64,000 nt of DNA, taken from positions 372,001-436,000 of the forward strand of contig NZ_BBYG01000016.1 of NCBI RefSeq assembly GCF_001184025.1. Reading direction: 5' to 3'. Made by a program: the position numbers and the translations under genes. Below are positions 1 through 7,693 of this stretch, piece after piece. The notes beneath the pieces were generated by a model. It was not told the origin of the DNA. It saw only the letters and a list, made by a program, of their open reading frames with translations, and ran no database searches. Each line of letters begins with the position of its first letter. Position 1 is the first letter of the stretch. This stretch comes from Streptomyces maremycinicus. GTDB lineage: Bacteria; Actinomycetota; Actinomycetes; Streptomycetales; Streptomycetaceae.

Positions 1-226
1 GACCGGCCAGGACCGGGACGGGCAGGGCCAGTCCGGCCCATTCGTGGACCCGGACCACCAGCTCGCGGCGGCCGACGAGCTGCGCGAACTCGGGGATGTA
101 CAGGACCGCCGCCGTCACCACGCACAAGCCCATGAGCAGGGCCGTGGTGCGGTGGACCCACCGTTCGGCGGGGGTGAAGCGGGGGATCCGCGCGGTCGCC
201 GGCGGCGCCTCAGCTCGTAGGCTCAT
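1..226 (-). CDS. Cytochrome b family membrane subunit, N-terminal part only
   Basis: The gene begins with ATG at 226 and runs off the left edge, so only about 75 N-terminal residues are visible. A short cytoplasmic leader is followed by a WVHRTTALLMG segment that opens the first membrane helix and by a VRVHEWAG segment. Histidines so placed are typical haem ligands of di-haem cytochrome b subunits. The start overlaps the last 17 bases of the molybdopterin oxidoreductase gene, so the two are co-transcribed. The likely role is a membrane electron-transfer partner of that enzyme, as in sulfite-oxidase-like/cytochrome b pairs. The pairing is inferred from context and the haem type is not proven. 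Confidence 0.7.
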   Translation of the reverse strand, partial: MSLRAEAPPATARIPRFTPAERWVHRTTALLMGLCVVTAAVLYIPEFAQLVGRRELVVRVHEWAGLALPVPVLAG

Positions 227-998
227 CGTCCCGTCCGTTCGAGCGGCCGACCCAGGCGTCGACGTCGTAGCCACGCTCCTCCCAGTAGCCGGGCTTCACC
301 TTCTCGGTGACGGTGATGCCGGACAGCCACTTGGCGGACTTGTAGAAGTACATCGGCGCCACATAGAGGCGGACGGGGCCGCCGTGGTCGTGGCCGAGGT
401 CCTTGTCCTGCATCCGCAGGGCGACCAGGACGTCGGCACGGCGGGCCTGGGCGAGGGTGAGGCTCTCGCTGTAGGCGCCGTCGAAGCAGGTGAAGCGGAC
501 CGCGCCGGCCTCGGCGCGGACGCCCGCCGCGTCGAGCAGGGTGGACAGCCGCACGCCCTCGAAGGGCGTGCCCGGTACCCGCCAGCCGGTGACGCACTGG
601 ACGTCTCTGACCATCCGGGTCTGCGGCAGGGCCCTGAGGTCGGCCAGGGTGTAGCCGGCGGGCCGGTCCACCAGGCCGTCCACGGTCAGGCGGTAGTTCG
701 TGGCGTTCCGGTGCGGGACCGAGGACGTCACCGAGTAGTAGCGGAAGCCGCCGCCGTTGGGGAGCAGACCGGTCAAGCCGGTGGGGTCCTTGTCGGCGGC
801 GCTGCCGAGGAAGGCCTCCATACCGCGCTGGAGCGGGGGCGCCGCGACGACGCCCAGGGCGCCGAGGGCGAGCGTGCCGAGGAAGACCCGCCGGCCGACG
901 GGTGCACCGCGTTCCGCGGGCGGCCCCGCCGGACGGGCCGCCTCGGACCGCTCGGGGGGTCCGGCTGCCTCGGCCGGCTCGGGTGGTTCAGGGTTCAC
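210..998 (-). CDS. Tat-exported molybdopterin-dependent oxidoreductase (sulfite oxidase/MsrP-like)
   Basis: The product is 262 residues from a GTG start at 998. Earlier in-frame codons give only proline/arginine-rich junk-like sequence, although the ribosome site before this GTG is poorly spaced. Residues 35-53 (GRRVFLGTLALGALG...) form a twin-arginine signal, so the protein should cross the membrane folded with its cofactor. The body matches the oxidoreductase molybdopterin-binding domain. VQCVTGW contains Cys135, the expected molybdenum ligand of the sulfite oxidase/YedY family, and GHDHGGPVRLYVAP follows at about 202-215. The overlapping downstream gene encodes a cytochrome b. The substrate is unknown; a sulfoxide, sulfite or similar small oxyanion is possible. 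No sulfite oxidase dimerisation domain is seen. Confidence 0.82.
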   Translation of the reverse strand: MNPEPPEPAEAAGPPERSEAARPAGPPAERGAPVGRRVFLGTLALGALGVVAAPPLQRGMEAFLGSAADKDPTGLTGLLPNGGGFRYYSVTSSVPHRNATNYRLTVDGLVDRPAGYTLADLRALPQTRMVRDVQCVTGWRVPGTPFEGVRLSTLLDAAGVRAEAGAVRFTCFDGAYSESLTLAQARRADVLVALRMQDKDLGHDHGGPVRLYVAPMYFYKSAKWLSGITVTEKVKPGYWEERGYDVDAWVGRSNGRDDEPTS

Positions 999-1405
999 CC
1001 TTCCATTCGAGCACTCGGGGACCCGTCGGGGCCAGGGATCCCGGGCGGCCGTCAGACTTCCGTCACCACTTCTTACCCGGCTCTCGGACCGAGCGCGGCG
1101 GCCCGGGCCGCCGGGAAGGCCCGGTGGGGGTCGGCTGACGGCTGATCCGGGGGCGGAACGGCGCTGGTGGGACCCCCTGTGGCCGGGTGTCCCGGCGTGC
1201 CGGTGTGGCGTACGCCATGGCGCGGCCCGTCCGGAGCCCACACCATGGCCGTAGGGCCGCCCCGCACCCCCGGCCCTGCTCCCGGGCGCCGCGGCCGAGT
1301 CGGCCGCCCCGTTCCGGGTACTCGAGGCGCCGAGGGCGCTGGGACGCTACAGTCGGCCACTACGCATCCCGTCCGTGGTCCGACCGGATGATCGAGGTAG
1401 GCAGC
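999..1405. other. Intergenic region between divergent genes
   Basis: No convincing gene is visible in these 407 bases. Reading frames here have no plausible start or domain. A perfect 16-base palindrome, GGCGGCCCGGGCCGCC, lies at 1097-1112. The region must hold the divergent promoters of the molybdoenzyme gene (minus) and the DMT permease gene (plus), but no confident -35/-10 pair could be chosen. Confidence 0.5.
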
Positions 1406-2299
1406 GTGTCGGTTCTGGTTCTGGTTCTCGCCGTGAGTGCCGCCTGCTGCCTCGGCTTCGGGTTCGTGCTCCAGCAGAACGCCGCGCAGCGGGCGCCGCT
1501 CGGCGACTTCCTCTCCCCGCGGCTGCTGCTCGACCTGATGAAGGTGCCGCGCTGGCTGGGCGGCATCGGCCTGATGGTGGCGGGTATGGCGCTGGGCGCG
1601 GTCGCGCTCGGCCAGGGCGAGCTCTCCCTGGTGGAGCCGCTGCTCGCCACCAATCTGCTGTTCGCCCTCGCGCTCTCCCGGCACCAGACGAAGCAGCCGC
1701 TGGGCCGCCAGGGCTGGGCGGGTCTGCTCCTGCTCGCGGGCGGGGTGACCACCTTCATCGTGGCGGGCGAGCCGCGCGGTGGCACGGCGGTCACGGATCC
1801 GCTGCGGCACTGGCTGATCATCGGAGTGATGGTCGGCGTCGCCCTGCTGCTGACCACGTACGCCAAACGTTCCCGGCTGAGTTCCGGCCCGGTGCTGCTG
1901 TCCCTCGCGGCCGGCCTGCTGTACGGCGTCCAGGACGCGCTGACCAGGGTCAGCGGGCAGCGCTTCGCCGCGGGCGGCCTCGGTGAGCTGCTGACCGGCT
2001 GGCAGCCGTACGCGGTGCTCGCCCTCGGTGTGACGGGCCTGGTGCTGGTCCAGAGCGCGTTCGAGACGGCGCCGCTGCGGATGTCGCTGCCCGCGCTCAC
2101 CGCGGCGCAGCCCCTGGCCGGGATCATCTGCGGGGTCGGCTTCCTCGGCGACCGGCTGCACACCGACACCGGCGCGCTGGCCTGGGAGGCGGCGGGGCTC
2201 GCGGCGGTCATCGTGGGCATCGTGCTGCTCGGACTGCACCCCGCGATGCCGCGCGGCACGGCGCCCCGGGAGCGGGTCCCGGACCTCCAGCCCCAGTAG
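1406..2299 (+). CDS. DMT-superfamily (EamA/NIPA-like) membrane transporter
   Basis: The product is a 297-residue protein with about nine to ten hydrophobic segments and a duplicated half-molecule pattern typical of drug/metabolite transporters. A GTG at 1406 is preceded by GAGG with eight bases of spacing, so it is preferred over the ATG at 1388, which lacks a good ribosome site. The first half includes GQGELSLVEPLLATNLLFALALS and the second FETAPLRMSLPALTAAQPLAG, a motif pair seen in actinobacterial DMT permeases related to NIPA magnesium transporters. The substrate cannot be told. The gene stands alone between the divergent molybdoenzyme gene and a Nudix gene 37 bases downstream. Confidence 0.78.
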   Translation: MSVLVLVLAVSAACCLGFGFVLQQNAAQRAPLGDFLSPRLLLDLMKVPRWLGGIGLMVAGMALGAVALGQGELSLVEPLLATNLLFALALSRHQTKQPLGRQGWAGLLLLAGGVTTFIVAGEPRGGTAVTDPLRHWLIIGVMVGVALLLTTYAKRSRLSSGPVLLSLAAGLLYGVQDALTRVSGQRFAAGGLGELLTGWQPYAVLALGVTGLVLVQSAFETAPLRMSLPALTAAQPLAGIICGVGFLGDRLHTDTGALAWEAAGLAAVIVGIVLLGLHPAMPRGTAPRERVPDLQPQ

Positions 2300-2336
2300 C
2301 CCCCGGCCCCGGTGGCGGTGCTGCTTGGATGGGGCC

Positions 2337-2852
2337 ATGAGCGCTGCTGACGAAATCCTCGACATCGTCGACGAGCACGACCGGGTGGTCGGGCAGTTCC
2401 CTCGCGGGCAGGCGTACGCCGAGGGCCTGCGGCACCGCTGCGTCTTCGTCCGGGCCAGGGACGCCGAGGGCCGGATCTTCGTCCACCGCCGGACCCCGAC
2501 GAAGCTGGTCTTCCCCTCGCTGTACGACATGTTCGTCGGCGGGGTGGTCGGCGCGGGCGAGAGCTACGACGACGCCGCGCTGCGCGAGGCCGAGGAGGAG
2601 CTGGGGGTGAGCGGCCTGCCCCGCCCGGAGTTCGTCTTCAAGTTCCTGTACGACGGCGGGGCCGCGGGGAGCTGGTGGTCGGCCGTCTACGAGGTCCGCT
2701 GCGAGCTGCCGGTGCGTCCGCAGGTGGAGGAGGTGGCCTGGCACGACTTCCTCCCCGAGGAGGAGGTCGAACGGCGGCTCTCCGACTGGGAGTGGGTGCC
2801 GGACGGCCTGGCGGCGTACGAACGGCTGAAAGCGCACCGCGCGAGCGGCTGA
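2337..2852 (+). CDS. Nudix hydrolase (YfcD/isopentenyl-diphosphate-isomerase-like)
   Basis: The product is 171 residues. A perfect Nudix box occupies about 69-91: a glycine, five residues, a glutamate, seven residues, then REAEEELGV. The conserved glutamates would bind the metal that attacks a nucleoside-diphosphate-type bond. The N-terminal DEHDRVVGQFPRGQAYAEG region is characteristic of YfcD-like Nudix proteins related to isopentenyl diphosphate isomerase. The ATG at 2337 was chosen over an upstream in-frame TTG at 2325 because it has a purine-rich ribosome site. The substrate is not known; house-cleaning of damaged nucleotides is the family expectation. Confidence 0.88.
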   Translation: MSAADEILDIVDEHDRVVGQFPRGQAYAEGLRHRCVFVRARDAEGRIFVHRRTPTKLVFPSLYDMFVGGVVGAGESYDDAALREAEEELGVSGLPRPEFVFKFLYDGGAAGSWWSAVYEVRCELPVRPQVEEVAWHDFLPEEEVERRLSDWEWVPDGLAAYERLKAHRASG

Positions 2853-2905
2853 GCTGGGCGGATCCGGCGGTCGGCGGCCGACGGCAGCCGGGTAGGGTCC
2901 CCGGG

Positions 2906-3298
2906 GTGATCGAGTTCGTACGGAACGTCCGGTTGTGGTTCGCTCCCGAGCAGGTACGGGAGGAGGGCCGCACGCCCGACTACCGGTTCTCGCTGGCGAA
3001 CGAGCGCACGTTCCTGGCCTGGCTGCGCACCGCGCTCGCGCTGATCGGCGGCGGTTTCGCGGTGGACCAGTTCCTGCCGGACCTGCGCTGGGGCTGGCGG
3101 GTCGGACTGGCCCTCGCGCTGCTGGCCGCGGGCGTGCTGTGCTCGCTGCGCGCGGTCAATCACTGGATGCGCTGCGAGCGGGCGATGCGCCGGGGCGAGG
3201 ACCTGCCCGCCTCGCGCTTCCCGGCGCTGCTGGGCGTGCTGGTCGCGGTGGTGGCGCTGGCGATGGCCGTCGTGGTGCTGGTGGGGTGGGAGGGGTGA
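2906..3298 (+). CDS. DUF202 (YidH-type) membrane protein
   Basis: The product is 130 residues from a GTG start. The signature FSLANERTFLAWLRTALALIGGGFAVDQF marks the YidH/DUF202 family, followed by three hydrophobic helices with short arginine-rich cytoplasmic turns (NHWMRCERAMRRGEDLP). Its stop overlaps the start of a second, smaller DUF202 gene by four bases (GTGA), so both are translated from one message and probably form a hetero-oligomeric membrane complex. The function of DUF202 proteins is not established. Confidence 0.85.
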   Translation: MIEFVRNVRLWFAPEQVREEGRTPDYRFSLANERTFLAWLRTALALIGGGFAVDQFLPDLRWGWRVGLALALLAAGVLCSLRAVNHWMRCERAMRRGEDLPASRFPALLGVLVAVVALAMAVVVLVGWEG

Positions 3299-3621
3299 GC
3301 GAAGCGGTCGGGCCGGCGCGGGACCCCGGTCTCCAGCCGGAGCGGACCCGGCTCGCCTGGCGGCGTACGACGCTGGCGAGCACCGTGGCCGCCGTGCTCG
3401 CCGCGAAGGCGGCGCTGCACGGCGGGGTGTCGGTGGCCGGGATCGTCGCGGGCGCGTTGTGCTGCGGCCTGTGGCTGGCCTTCCTGCTGCTCGCGCACCG
3501 CCGGATCGTCGCCCTCTCCGGTCAGGGGGTCCCGGCGGCCCTGACCCCGCGGCACGCGACGGCGGCGGTCCTGTGCGCGGTCGCGACGGCGGTGTGCGCG
3601 GCGGCGCTGGTGGTGGTCTAG
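3295..3621 (+). CDS. DUF202 membrane protein, second paralogue
   Basis: The product is 108 residues, starting with GTG inside the stop region of the preceding DUF202 gene. LQPERTRLAWRRTTLASTVAAVLAA is a diverged form of the family signature, and three hydrophobic helices follow. Streptomyces often carry this tandem pair of a longer and a shorter DUF202 protein. The function is unknown; the tight coupling suggests the two subunits work together in the membrane. Confidence 0.82.
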   Translation: MSEAVGPARDPGLQPERTRLAWRRTTLASTVAAVLAAKAALHGGVSVAGIVAGALCCGLWLAFLLLAHRRIVALSGQGVPAALTPRHATAAVLCAVATAVCAAALVVV

Positions 3622-3683
3622 GGGCGCGCGCCGGGACCCGGCCGGTGTCACCGTTCCGCGGACTCCCGGGCCTCCCGGGCCTT

Positions 3684-3731
3684 CTGGCCTTCTGGCCGTC
3701 TGGCCGTCTGGCCGTCTGGCCGTCTGGACCT
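3684..3731. repeat. Six tandem 8-base units (CTGGCCKT)
   Basis: CTGGCCTT is followed by four exact copies of CTGGCCGT and then CTGGACCT, in register from 3684 to 3731. The array lies between the stop of the second DUF202 gene and the stop of the oppositely oriented oxidoreductase gene (3747). It has no coding role and looks like slippage-prone microsatellite DNA at a gene end. Confidence 0.9.
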
Positions 3732-3746
3732 CCTGGGCCAGGTTTC

Positions 3747-4706
3747 CTAGGCCCCGTCGGCTCCGTCGGTCTCGTCCGCCCAGTCCACCGTGACCACGAT
3801 CTTGCCCCGGGTGCGGCCCTGTTCGTTCAGCCGGTGGGCGTCCGCGGCGCGTTCCAGCGGGAAGGTCTCGGAGACGTGCACGGAGACGACGCCCTGTTCG
3901 GCGAGTTCCGACAACCGGGTGAGGTCGTCGGCGTCGGGCCGGACCCAGAAGTACCGGCCGCCGTACCCGACGACGTCCCCGTCGGCGACCGACGCCAGGC
4001 GCCCTTCCGGGGCCAGCAGGTTGGCGGAGATCTTCAGCGTGTCACCGCCGACGGTGTCGAAGGCCGCGTCCACGCCCTCGGGGGCCAGCCCGCGCACCCG
4101 TTCGGCCAGTCCCTCGCCGTAGGACACCGGCTCGCCGCCCAGTGAGCGGACGAAGTCGTGGTTGGCCTCGCTCGCCGTGCCGATCACCCGGGCGCCCAGA
4201 TGGCGGGCCAGCTGTACGGCGATGGAGCCGACGCCGCCCGCGGCCGCGTGCACGAGAACGGTCTCGCCCCGCTTCACCTCGAGGGCCTTGGTCAGCACCT
4301 GGTAGGCGGTGAGCCCGGTCAGCGGCAGGCCCGCGGCCTCCTCCCAGGTGAGGTTGCGCGGCTTGCGGGCGAGGGTGCGCACGGGAGCGCCGACGTACTC
4401 GGCGAAGGTCCCGCGGGAGAGGAAGTCCTCGCGGACGTAGCCGATGACCTCGTCGCCGACCGCGTACTCCACGACGGAGACCCCGAGCTGCACGACGACC
4501 CCGGAGACGTCCCAGCCGGGAATCACCGGGAAGACGGCGTCGATCATCGGGTCCAGATATCCCTCGCGGGCCTTCCAGTCGACGGGGTTCACGGCCGCCG
4601 CCCGGACCTTCACCAGCACCGAGTCGGGGCCGATCTTGGGCTCGCGGACGTCTCCGTACGCGAGCGTCTCGGCGCCGCCGTAGCGTGAGTAGCTGATGGC
4701 CTTCAT
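3747..4706 (-). CDS. NADP-dependent quinone-oxidoreductase-like enzyme (MDR superfamily)
   Basis: The product is 319 residues. The ATG at 4706 is preceded by GGAGG at good spacing, whereas the reading frame stays open far upstream without meaning. The N-terminal GroES-like domain starts MKAISYSRYGG and contains AAAVNPVDWK. The Rossmann domain carries AAAGGVGS at about 154-161, the nucleotide-binding loop of zinc-free quinone oxidoreductases. No zinc-binding cysteine set is present. It probably reduces enones or quinones with NADPH. It is divergent from the His-rich protein gene, and the 113 bases between them hold a CACGCAA/TTGCGTG inverted repeat that could control either gene. Confidence 0.87.
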   Translation of the reverse strand: MKAISYSRYGGAETLAYGDVREPKIGPDSVLVKVRAAAVNPVDWKAREGYLDPMIDAVFPVIPGWDVSGVVVQLGVSVVEYAVGDEVIGYVREDFLSRGTFAEYVGAPVRTLARKPRNLTWEEAAGLPLTGLTAYQVLTKALEVKRGETVLVHAAAGGVGSIAVQLARHLGARVIGTASEANHDFVRSLGGEPVSYGEGLAERVRGLAPEGVDAAFDTVGGDTLKISANLLAPEGRLASVADGDVVGYGGRYFWVRPDADDLTRLSELAEQGVVSVHVSETFPLERAADAHRLNEQGRTRGKIVVTVDWADETDGADGA

Positions 4707-4735
4707 GGGTCCGACCCTCCGGGGTACCCGGACGC

Positions 4736-4773
4736 CACGCAAGCCGAATGACCCGATATGCGGAGTTTGCGTG
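4736..4773. promoter_or_regulatory. Inverted repeat CACGCAA...TTGCGTG between divergent genes
   Basis: Two perfect 7-base arms lie at 4736-4742 and 4767-4773 with 24 bases between them. They sit in the short region between the starts of the oxidoreductase gene (4706, minus) and the His-rich protein gene (4820, plus). Arm spacing of about three helical turns would suit two bound dimers or a looped operator. No regulator can be assigned. Confidence 0.45.
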
Positions 4774-4819
4774 ACAGCCTGTCCGACGTCATCACCCCGC
4801 GGCTTCGAAGGTGAGCAGC

Positions 4820-5116
4820 ATGACCACCCTCCATCTCGAGCACTCCGCCCACACCCACGCGCACGGCCCGGACTGCGGGCACACCGAGGTGCGGCACGGC
4901 GACCACGTCGACTACGTCCACGACGGACATCTGCACCGTGAGCACGGCGGCCACTGGGACGAGTGCGAGCCGGGCGGGCACGTGACCCACGCCGGGCACG
5001 AGCACCGGCACGGCGAGGGCTGCGGGCACGCGCGCGTGGCGCACGGCGACCACATGGACTACCTGCACGACGGGCACCGGCACGCCGAGCACGACGGCCA
5101 CTGGGACGACCACTGA
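4820..5116 (+). CDS. Small His-rich tandem-repeat protein, probable metal binder
   Basis: The product is 98 residues from ATG at 4820, with AAGGTGAG as ribosome site; an in-frame GTG at 4811 is less likely. About one residue in four is histidine. Two tandem units of about 30 residues each carry a CGH, then HGDHxDYxHDGHxHxxHxGHWD. The first unit spans roughly residues 18-50 and the second 67-98, joined by a short glycine-rich linker. There is no signal peptide or membrane helix. The spaced His/Asp/Cys residues strongly suggest zinc, nickel or copper binding, perhaps storage or buffering. The function is inferred from composition only. A strong terminator follows at 5203. Confidence 0.8.
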   Translation: MTTLHLEHSAHTHAHGPDCGHTEVRHGDHVDYVHDGHLHREHGGHWDECEPGGHVTHAGHEHRHGEGCGHARVAHGDHMDYLHDGHRHAEHDGHWDDH

Positions 5117-5202
5117 CGCACCCGGCGGACACCCGCCGGCACACCGGACGCGACCGCCGGCGCGCCCCGCGGCCGACCGCCGAGGCGGCCGGGAAACACC
5201 CT

Positions 5203-5241
5203 GACGACGGCTCCCCGGGCACGGCCCGGGGAGCCGTCGTC
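5203..5241 (+). terminator. Strong intrinsic hairpin terminator
   Basis: A perfect 18-base stem (5203-5220 with 5224-5241) closes on a three-base ACG loop, 86 bases after the His-rich protein stop. Its length and GC content make it one of the strongest hairpins in the window. There is no T-run, as is usual in Streptomyces. Confidence 0.85.
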
Positions 5242-5283
5242 CTATCGTGGCTCCGATCACGTTGGGCGCGACCACTGGACGGC

Positions 5284-5301
5284 ATACCGACCGGTCGGCA
5301 T
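5284..5301. promoter_or_regulatory. TetR-type operator before the phosphotransferase/acyl-CoA dehydrogenase unit
   Basis: ATACCGACCGGTCGGCAT is an 18-base palindrome with one mismatched pair, centred 54 bases before the ATG at 5347. The core CATACCGACCGGT (5283-5295) recurs before the SDR-ligase-TetR operon (10871-10883, complementary strand) and before the molybdoenzyme gene at 36109. Such palindromes are typical TetR-family sites. Confidence 0.65.
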
Positions 5302-5346
5302 CATAGTGCGCATGCTGATTCCCCGTTCCGTCCGTAGGAGCCGCGC

Positions 5347-6378
5347 ATGAGCCCCGACCACCCGCCCGGACTCGACCTCGACCGGCTGCGCGCCCTGCTG
5401 GAGCGCGAGCGTCCGGGTCTGGTCGACGGCCCCCTCACCGGCCGGCTGATCGAGGGCGGACGGTCGAACCTCACCTACGCGGTCTCCGACGGCACCGCGA
5501 AGTGGGTCGTGCGGCGCCCCCCGCTCGGTCACGTCCTCGCCACCGCGCACGACATGCGGCGCGAGCACCGGGTGATCAGCGCCCTGCACCCGACCAGCGT
5601 GCCGGTGCCCCGCCCGGTGCTGCTGTGCGAGGACCCCGACAACGGGGCGGCGCCCGGAGCGCCCTTCTACGTCATGGAGTTCGTCGAGGGCACCCCCTAC
5701 CGCACGGCCGCCGAGCTCGCCCCGCTCGGCGAGCGGCGCACCCGGGACGCGGTGCTCTCGCTGGCGGACACGCTGGTGGAGCTGCACGCGGTGGACCCGG
5801 CGGCGGTGGGCCTGGCCGACTTCGGCCGTCCCGAGGGCTTCCTCGACCGGCAGCTGCGCCGCTGGGCCAAGCAGCTGGACGCCTCCCGCAGCCGTGACCT
5901 GCCCGGGATCGACGAGCTGCACGCGGCGCTCGGCCGCGGGCTGCCGCAGTCCCCCACCCCGGCGGTCGTGCACGGCGACTACCGGCTCGACAACGTCCTG
6001 ATCGGGAGCGGCGACACGATCCGGGCGATCCTCGACTGGGAGATGTCGACGCTCGGCGACCCGCTGACCGACCTCGGGCTGCTGGTGATGTACAGCGTGC
6101 CGCTGGAACTCCCGAACTCGCCCATCTCCACGACCGCGTCGGCGCCCGGGCACCCGTCGCCGGCCGAGCTGATCGAGCGCTACGCGACCCGCTCGGGGCG
6201 GGACGTCTCGGCGGTCTCCTGGTACACGGCGTTCGCCTGGTTCAAGCTCGCCGTGATCCTGGAGGGCATCCACTACCGGTACACGCTGGGCCAGACGGTC
6301 GGACGCGGCTTCGACCGCATCGGGGAGCTCGTCCCCGTCTTCATCGAGCACGGACTGACCACTCTCCAGGAAGGCTGA
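5347..6378 (+). CDS. Phosphotransferase family protein (ACAD10/11 kinase-like)
   Basis: The product is 343 residues with a TAGGAG ribosome site. It has the aminoglycoside-phosphotransferase/choline-kinase fold. HGDYRLDN at about 209-216 is the Brenner catalytic loop, and ILDWE at about 228-232 supplies the metal-binding aspartate. In animals the same domain is fused to an acyl-CoA dehydrogenase (ACAD10/11) and phosphorylates 4-hydroxyacyl-CoAs. Here the acyl-CoA dehydrogenase is the next gene, five bases downstream. The pair therefore probably removes 4-hydroxy groups so that such acids can enter beta-oxidation. That role is inferred from the animal enzymes and gene order. A TetR-type operator overlaps the promoter region. 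Confidence 0.86.
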   Translation: MSPDHPPGLDLDRLRALLERERPGLVDGPLTGRLIEGGRSNLTYAVSDGTAKWVVRRPPLGHVLATAHDMRREHRVISALHPTSVPVPRPVLLCEDPDNGAAPGAPFYVMEFVEGTPYRTAAELAPLGERRTRDAVLSLADTLVELHAVDPAAVGLADFGRPEGFLDRQLRRWAKQLDASRSRDLPGIDELHAALGRGLPQSPTPAVVHGDYRLDNVLIGSGDTIRAILDWEMSTLGDPLTDLGLLVMYSVPLELPNSPISTTASAPGHPSPAELIERYATRSGRDVSAVSWYTAFAWFKLAVILEGIHYRYTLGQTVGRGFDRIGELVPVFIEHGLTTLQEG

Positions 6379-6383
6379 CCCGC

Positions 6384-7598
6384 ATGGACTTCGCGTTCGA
6401 CGCACGCACCGAGGAGCTCCGCGCCAAGCTGCTCGCCTTCATGGACGAGTACGTGTACCCGGCCGAGGCCGTCGCCGAGGAGCAGCGCGCGCTGCTCGCC
6501 TCGCCGTGGGACACGCCGGCGGTGGTCGAGGAGCTGAAGGAGCGGGCCCGCGGCCTGGGCCTGTGGAACCTGTTCCTCCCCGACGCCGAGCACGGCGCCG
6601 GTCTGACGAACCTCCAGTACGCGCCGCTGGCCGAGATCACCGGCCGCTCGCCGCAGCTGGCGCCGACGGCACTGAACTGCGCCGCCCCGGACACCGGGAA
6701 CATGGAGGTGCTGGCCCAGTTCGGTGACGAGCGGCAGCGCAAGCAGTGGCTGGAGCCGCTGCTCGCCGGGGAGATCCGCTCGGCGTTCGCGATGACCGAG
6801 CCGGAGGTGGCCTCCTCCGACGCCACCAACATCACCACGCTCATCCGGCGGGACGGCGACGACTACGTCATCACCGGGCGCAAGTGGTACATCTCCGGGG
6901 CGATGAACCCGGACTGCAAGATCTTCATCGTGATGGGCAAGACGGATCCGGACGGCGCCGACATCCGCCGTCAGCAGTCCATGGTGCTGGTGCCCCGCGA
7001 CACACCCGGTGTGACCGTCAAGCGCGCCATGCGGGTGTTCGGCTACGAGGACCACTCCCACGGCGGCCACGCCGAAGTGGTGTTCGACGGGGCGCGGGTG
7101 CCGGTGACGAACCTGATCGGCGAGGAGGGCGGCGGCTTCGCCATCGCCCAGGCGCGGCTCGGCCCCGGCCGCATCCACCACTGCATGCGGCTGATCGGCA
7201 TGGCGGAGCGGGCGATCGAGCTGATGTGCCGCCGGGCGGTCTCCCGTGACGCCTTCGGCAAGGCGCTGGCCCAGCAGGGCGTGGTCCACAACTGGATCGC
7301 GGACGCGCGGGTGACGGTGGAGCAGCTGCGGCTGCTGGTCCTCAAGACCGCGTGGATGATGGACACGGTCGGCAACCGGGGCGCCCACTCGGAGATCCAG
7401 GCCATCAAGATCGCGACGCCCCGCGCGGTCGTCGACATCATCGACCGGGCGATCCAGCTGCACGGCGCGGGCGGCGTCAGCCAGGACTTCCCGCTGGCCG
7501 AACTGTACGCGGGCGCCCGTACGTTGATGATCGCCGACGGCCCGGACGAGGTCCACCAGCGGTCGCTGGCCCGGCGTGAGCTGAAGAAGTACCTCTAG
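6384..7598 (+). CDS. Acyl-CoA dehydrogenase (ACAD11-like)
   Basis: The product is 404 residues and a full-length flavin acyl-CoA dehydrogenase. The FAD/substrate loop AFAMTEPEVASSDATN lies near 133-148 and RKWYISGA near 167-174. QLHGAGGVSQDFPLAELY and ARTLMIADGPDEVH stand near the C-terminus. The family resembles the ACAD10/11 branch, which matches the phosphotransferase gene five bases upstream. It should form the 2,3-double bond of an acyl-CoA, passing electrons to ETF. The gene ends before a clear hairpin at 7640-7669. Confidence 0.92.
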   Translation: MDFAFDARTEELRAKLLAFMDEYVYPAEAVAEEQRALLASPWDTPAVVEELKERARGLGLWNLFLPDAEHGAGLTNLQYAPLAEITGRSPQLAPTALNCAAPDTGNMEVLAQFGDERQRKQWLEPLLAGEIRSAFAMTEPEVASSDATNITTLIRRDGDDYVITGRKWYISGAMNPDCKIFIVMGKTDPDGADIRRQQSMVLVPRDTPGVTVKRAMRVFGYEDHSHGGHAEVVFDGARVPVTNLIGEEGGGFAIAQARLGPGRIHHCMRLIGMAERAIELMCRRAVSRDAFGKALAQQGVVHNWIADARVTVEQLRLLVLKTAWMMDTVGNRGAHSEIQAIKIATPRAVVDIIDRAIQLHGAGGVSQDFPLAELYAGARTLMIADGPDEVHQRSLARRELKKYL

Positions 7599-7639
7599 CG
7601 CCCGTCCTGCGGCGACCGGTGTCCGCGAGGAGGAACGAG

Positions 7640-7669
7640 GAAGGCCCCGGCGTCGTCGCCGGGGCCTTC
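7640..7669. terminator. Bidirectional hairpin terminator
   Basis: A perfect 12-base stem (7640-7651 with 7658-7669) has a six-base GTCGTC loop. It lies between the convergent stops of the acyl-CoA dehydrogenase (7598) and TetR (7694) genes and could end transcription from both sides. Confidence 0.8.
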
Positions 7670-7693
7670 CGCACGGGCCGGACAGGCCGCTCG

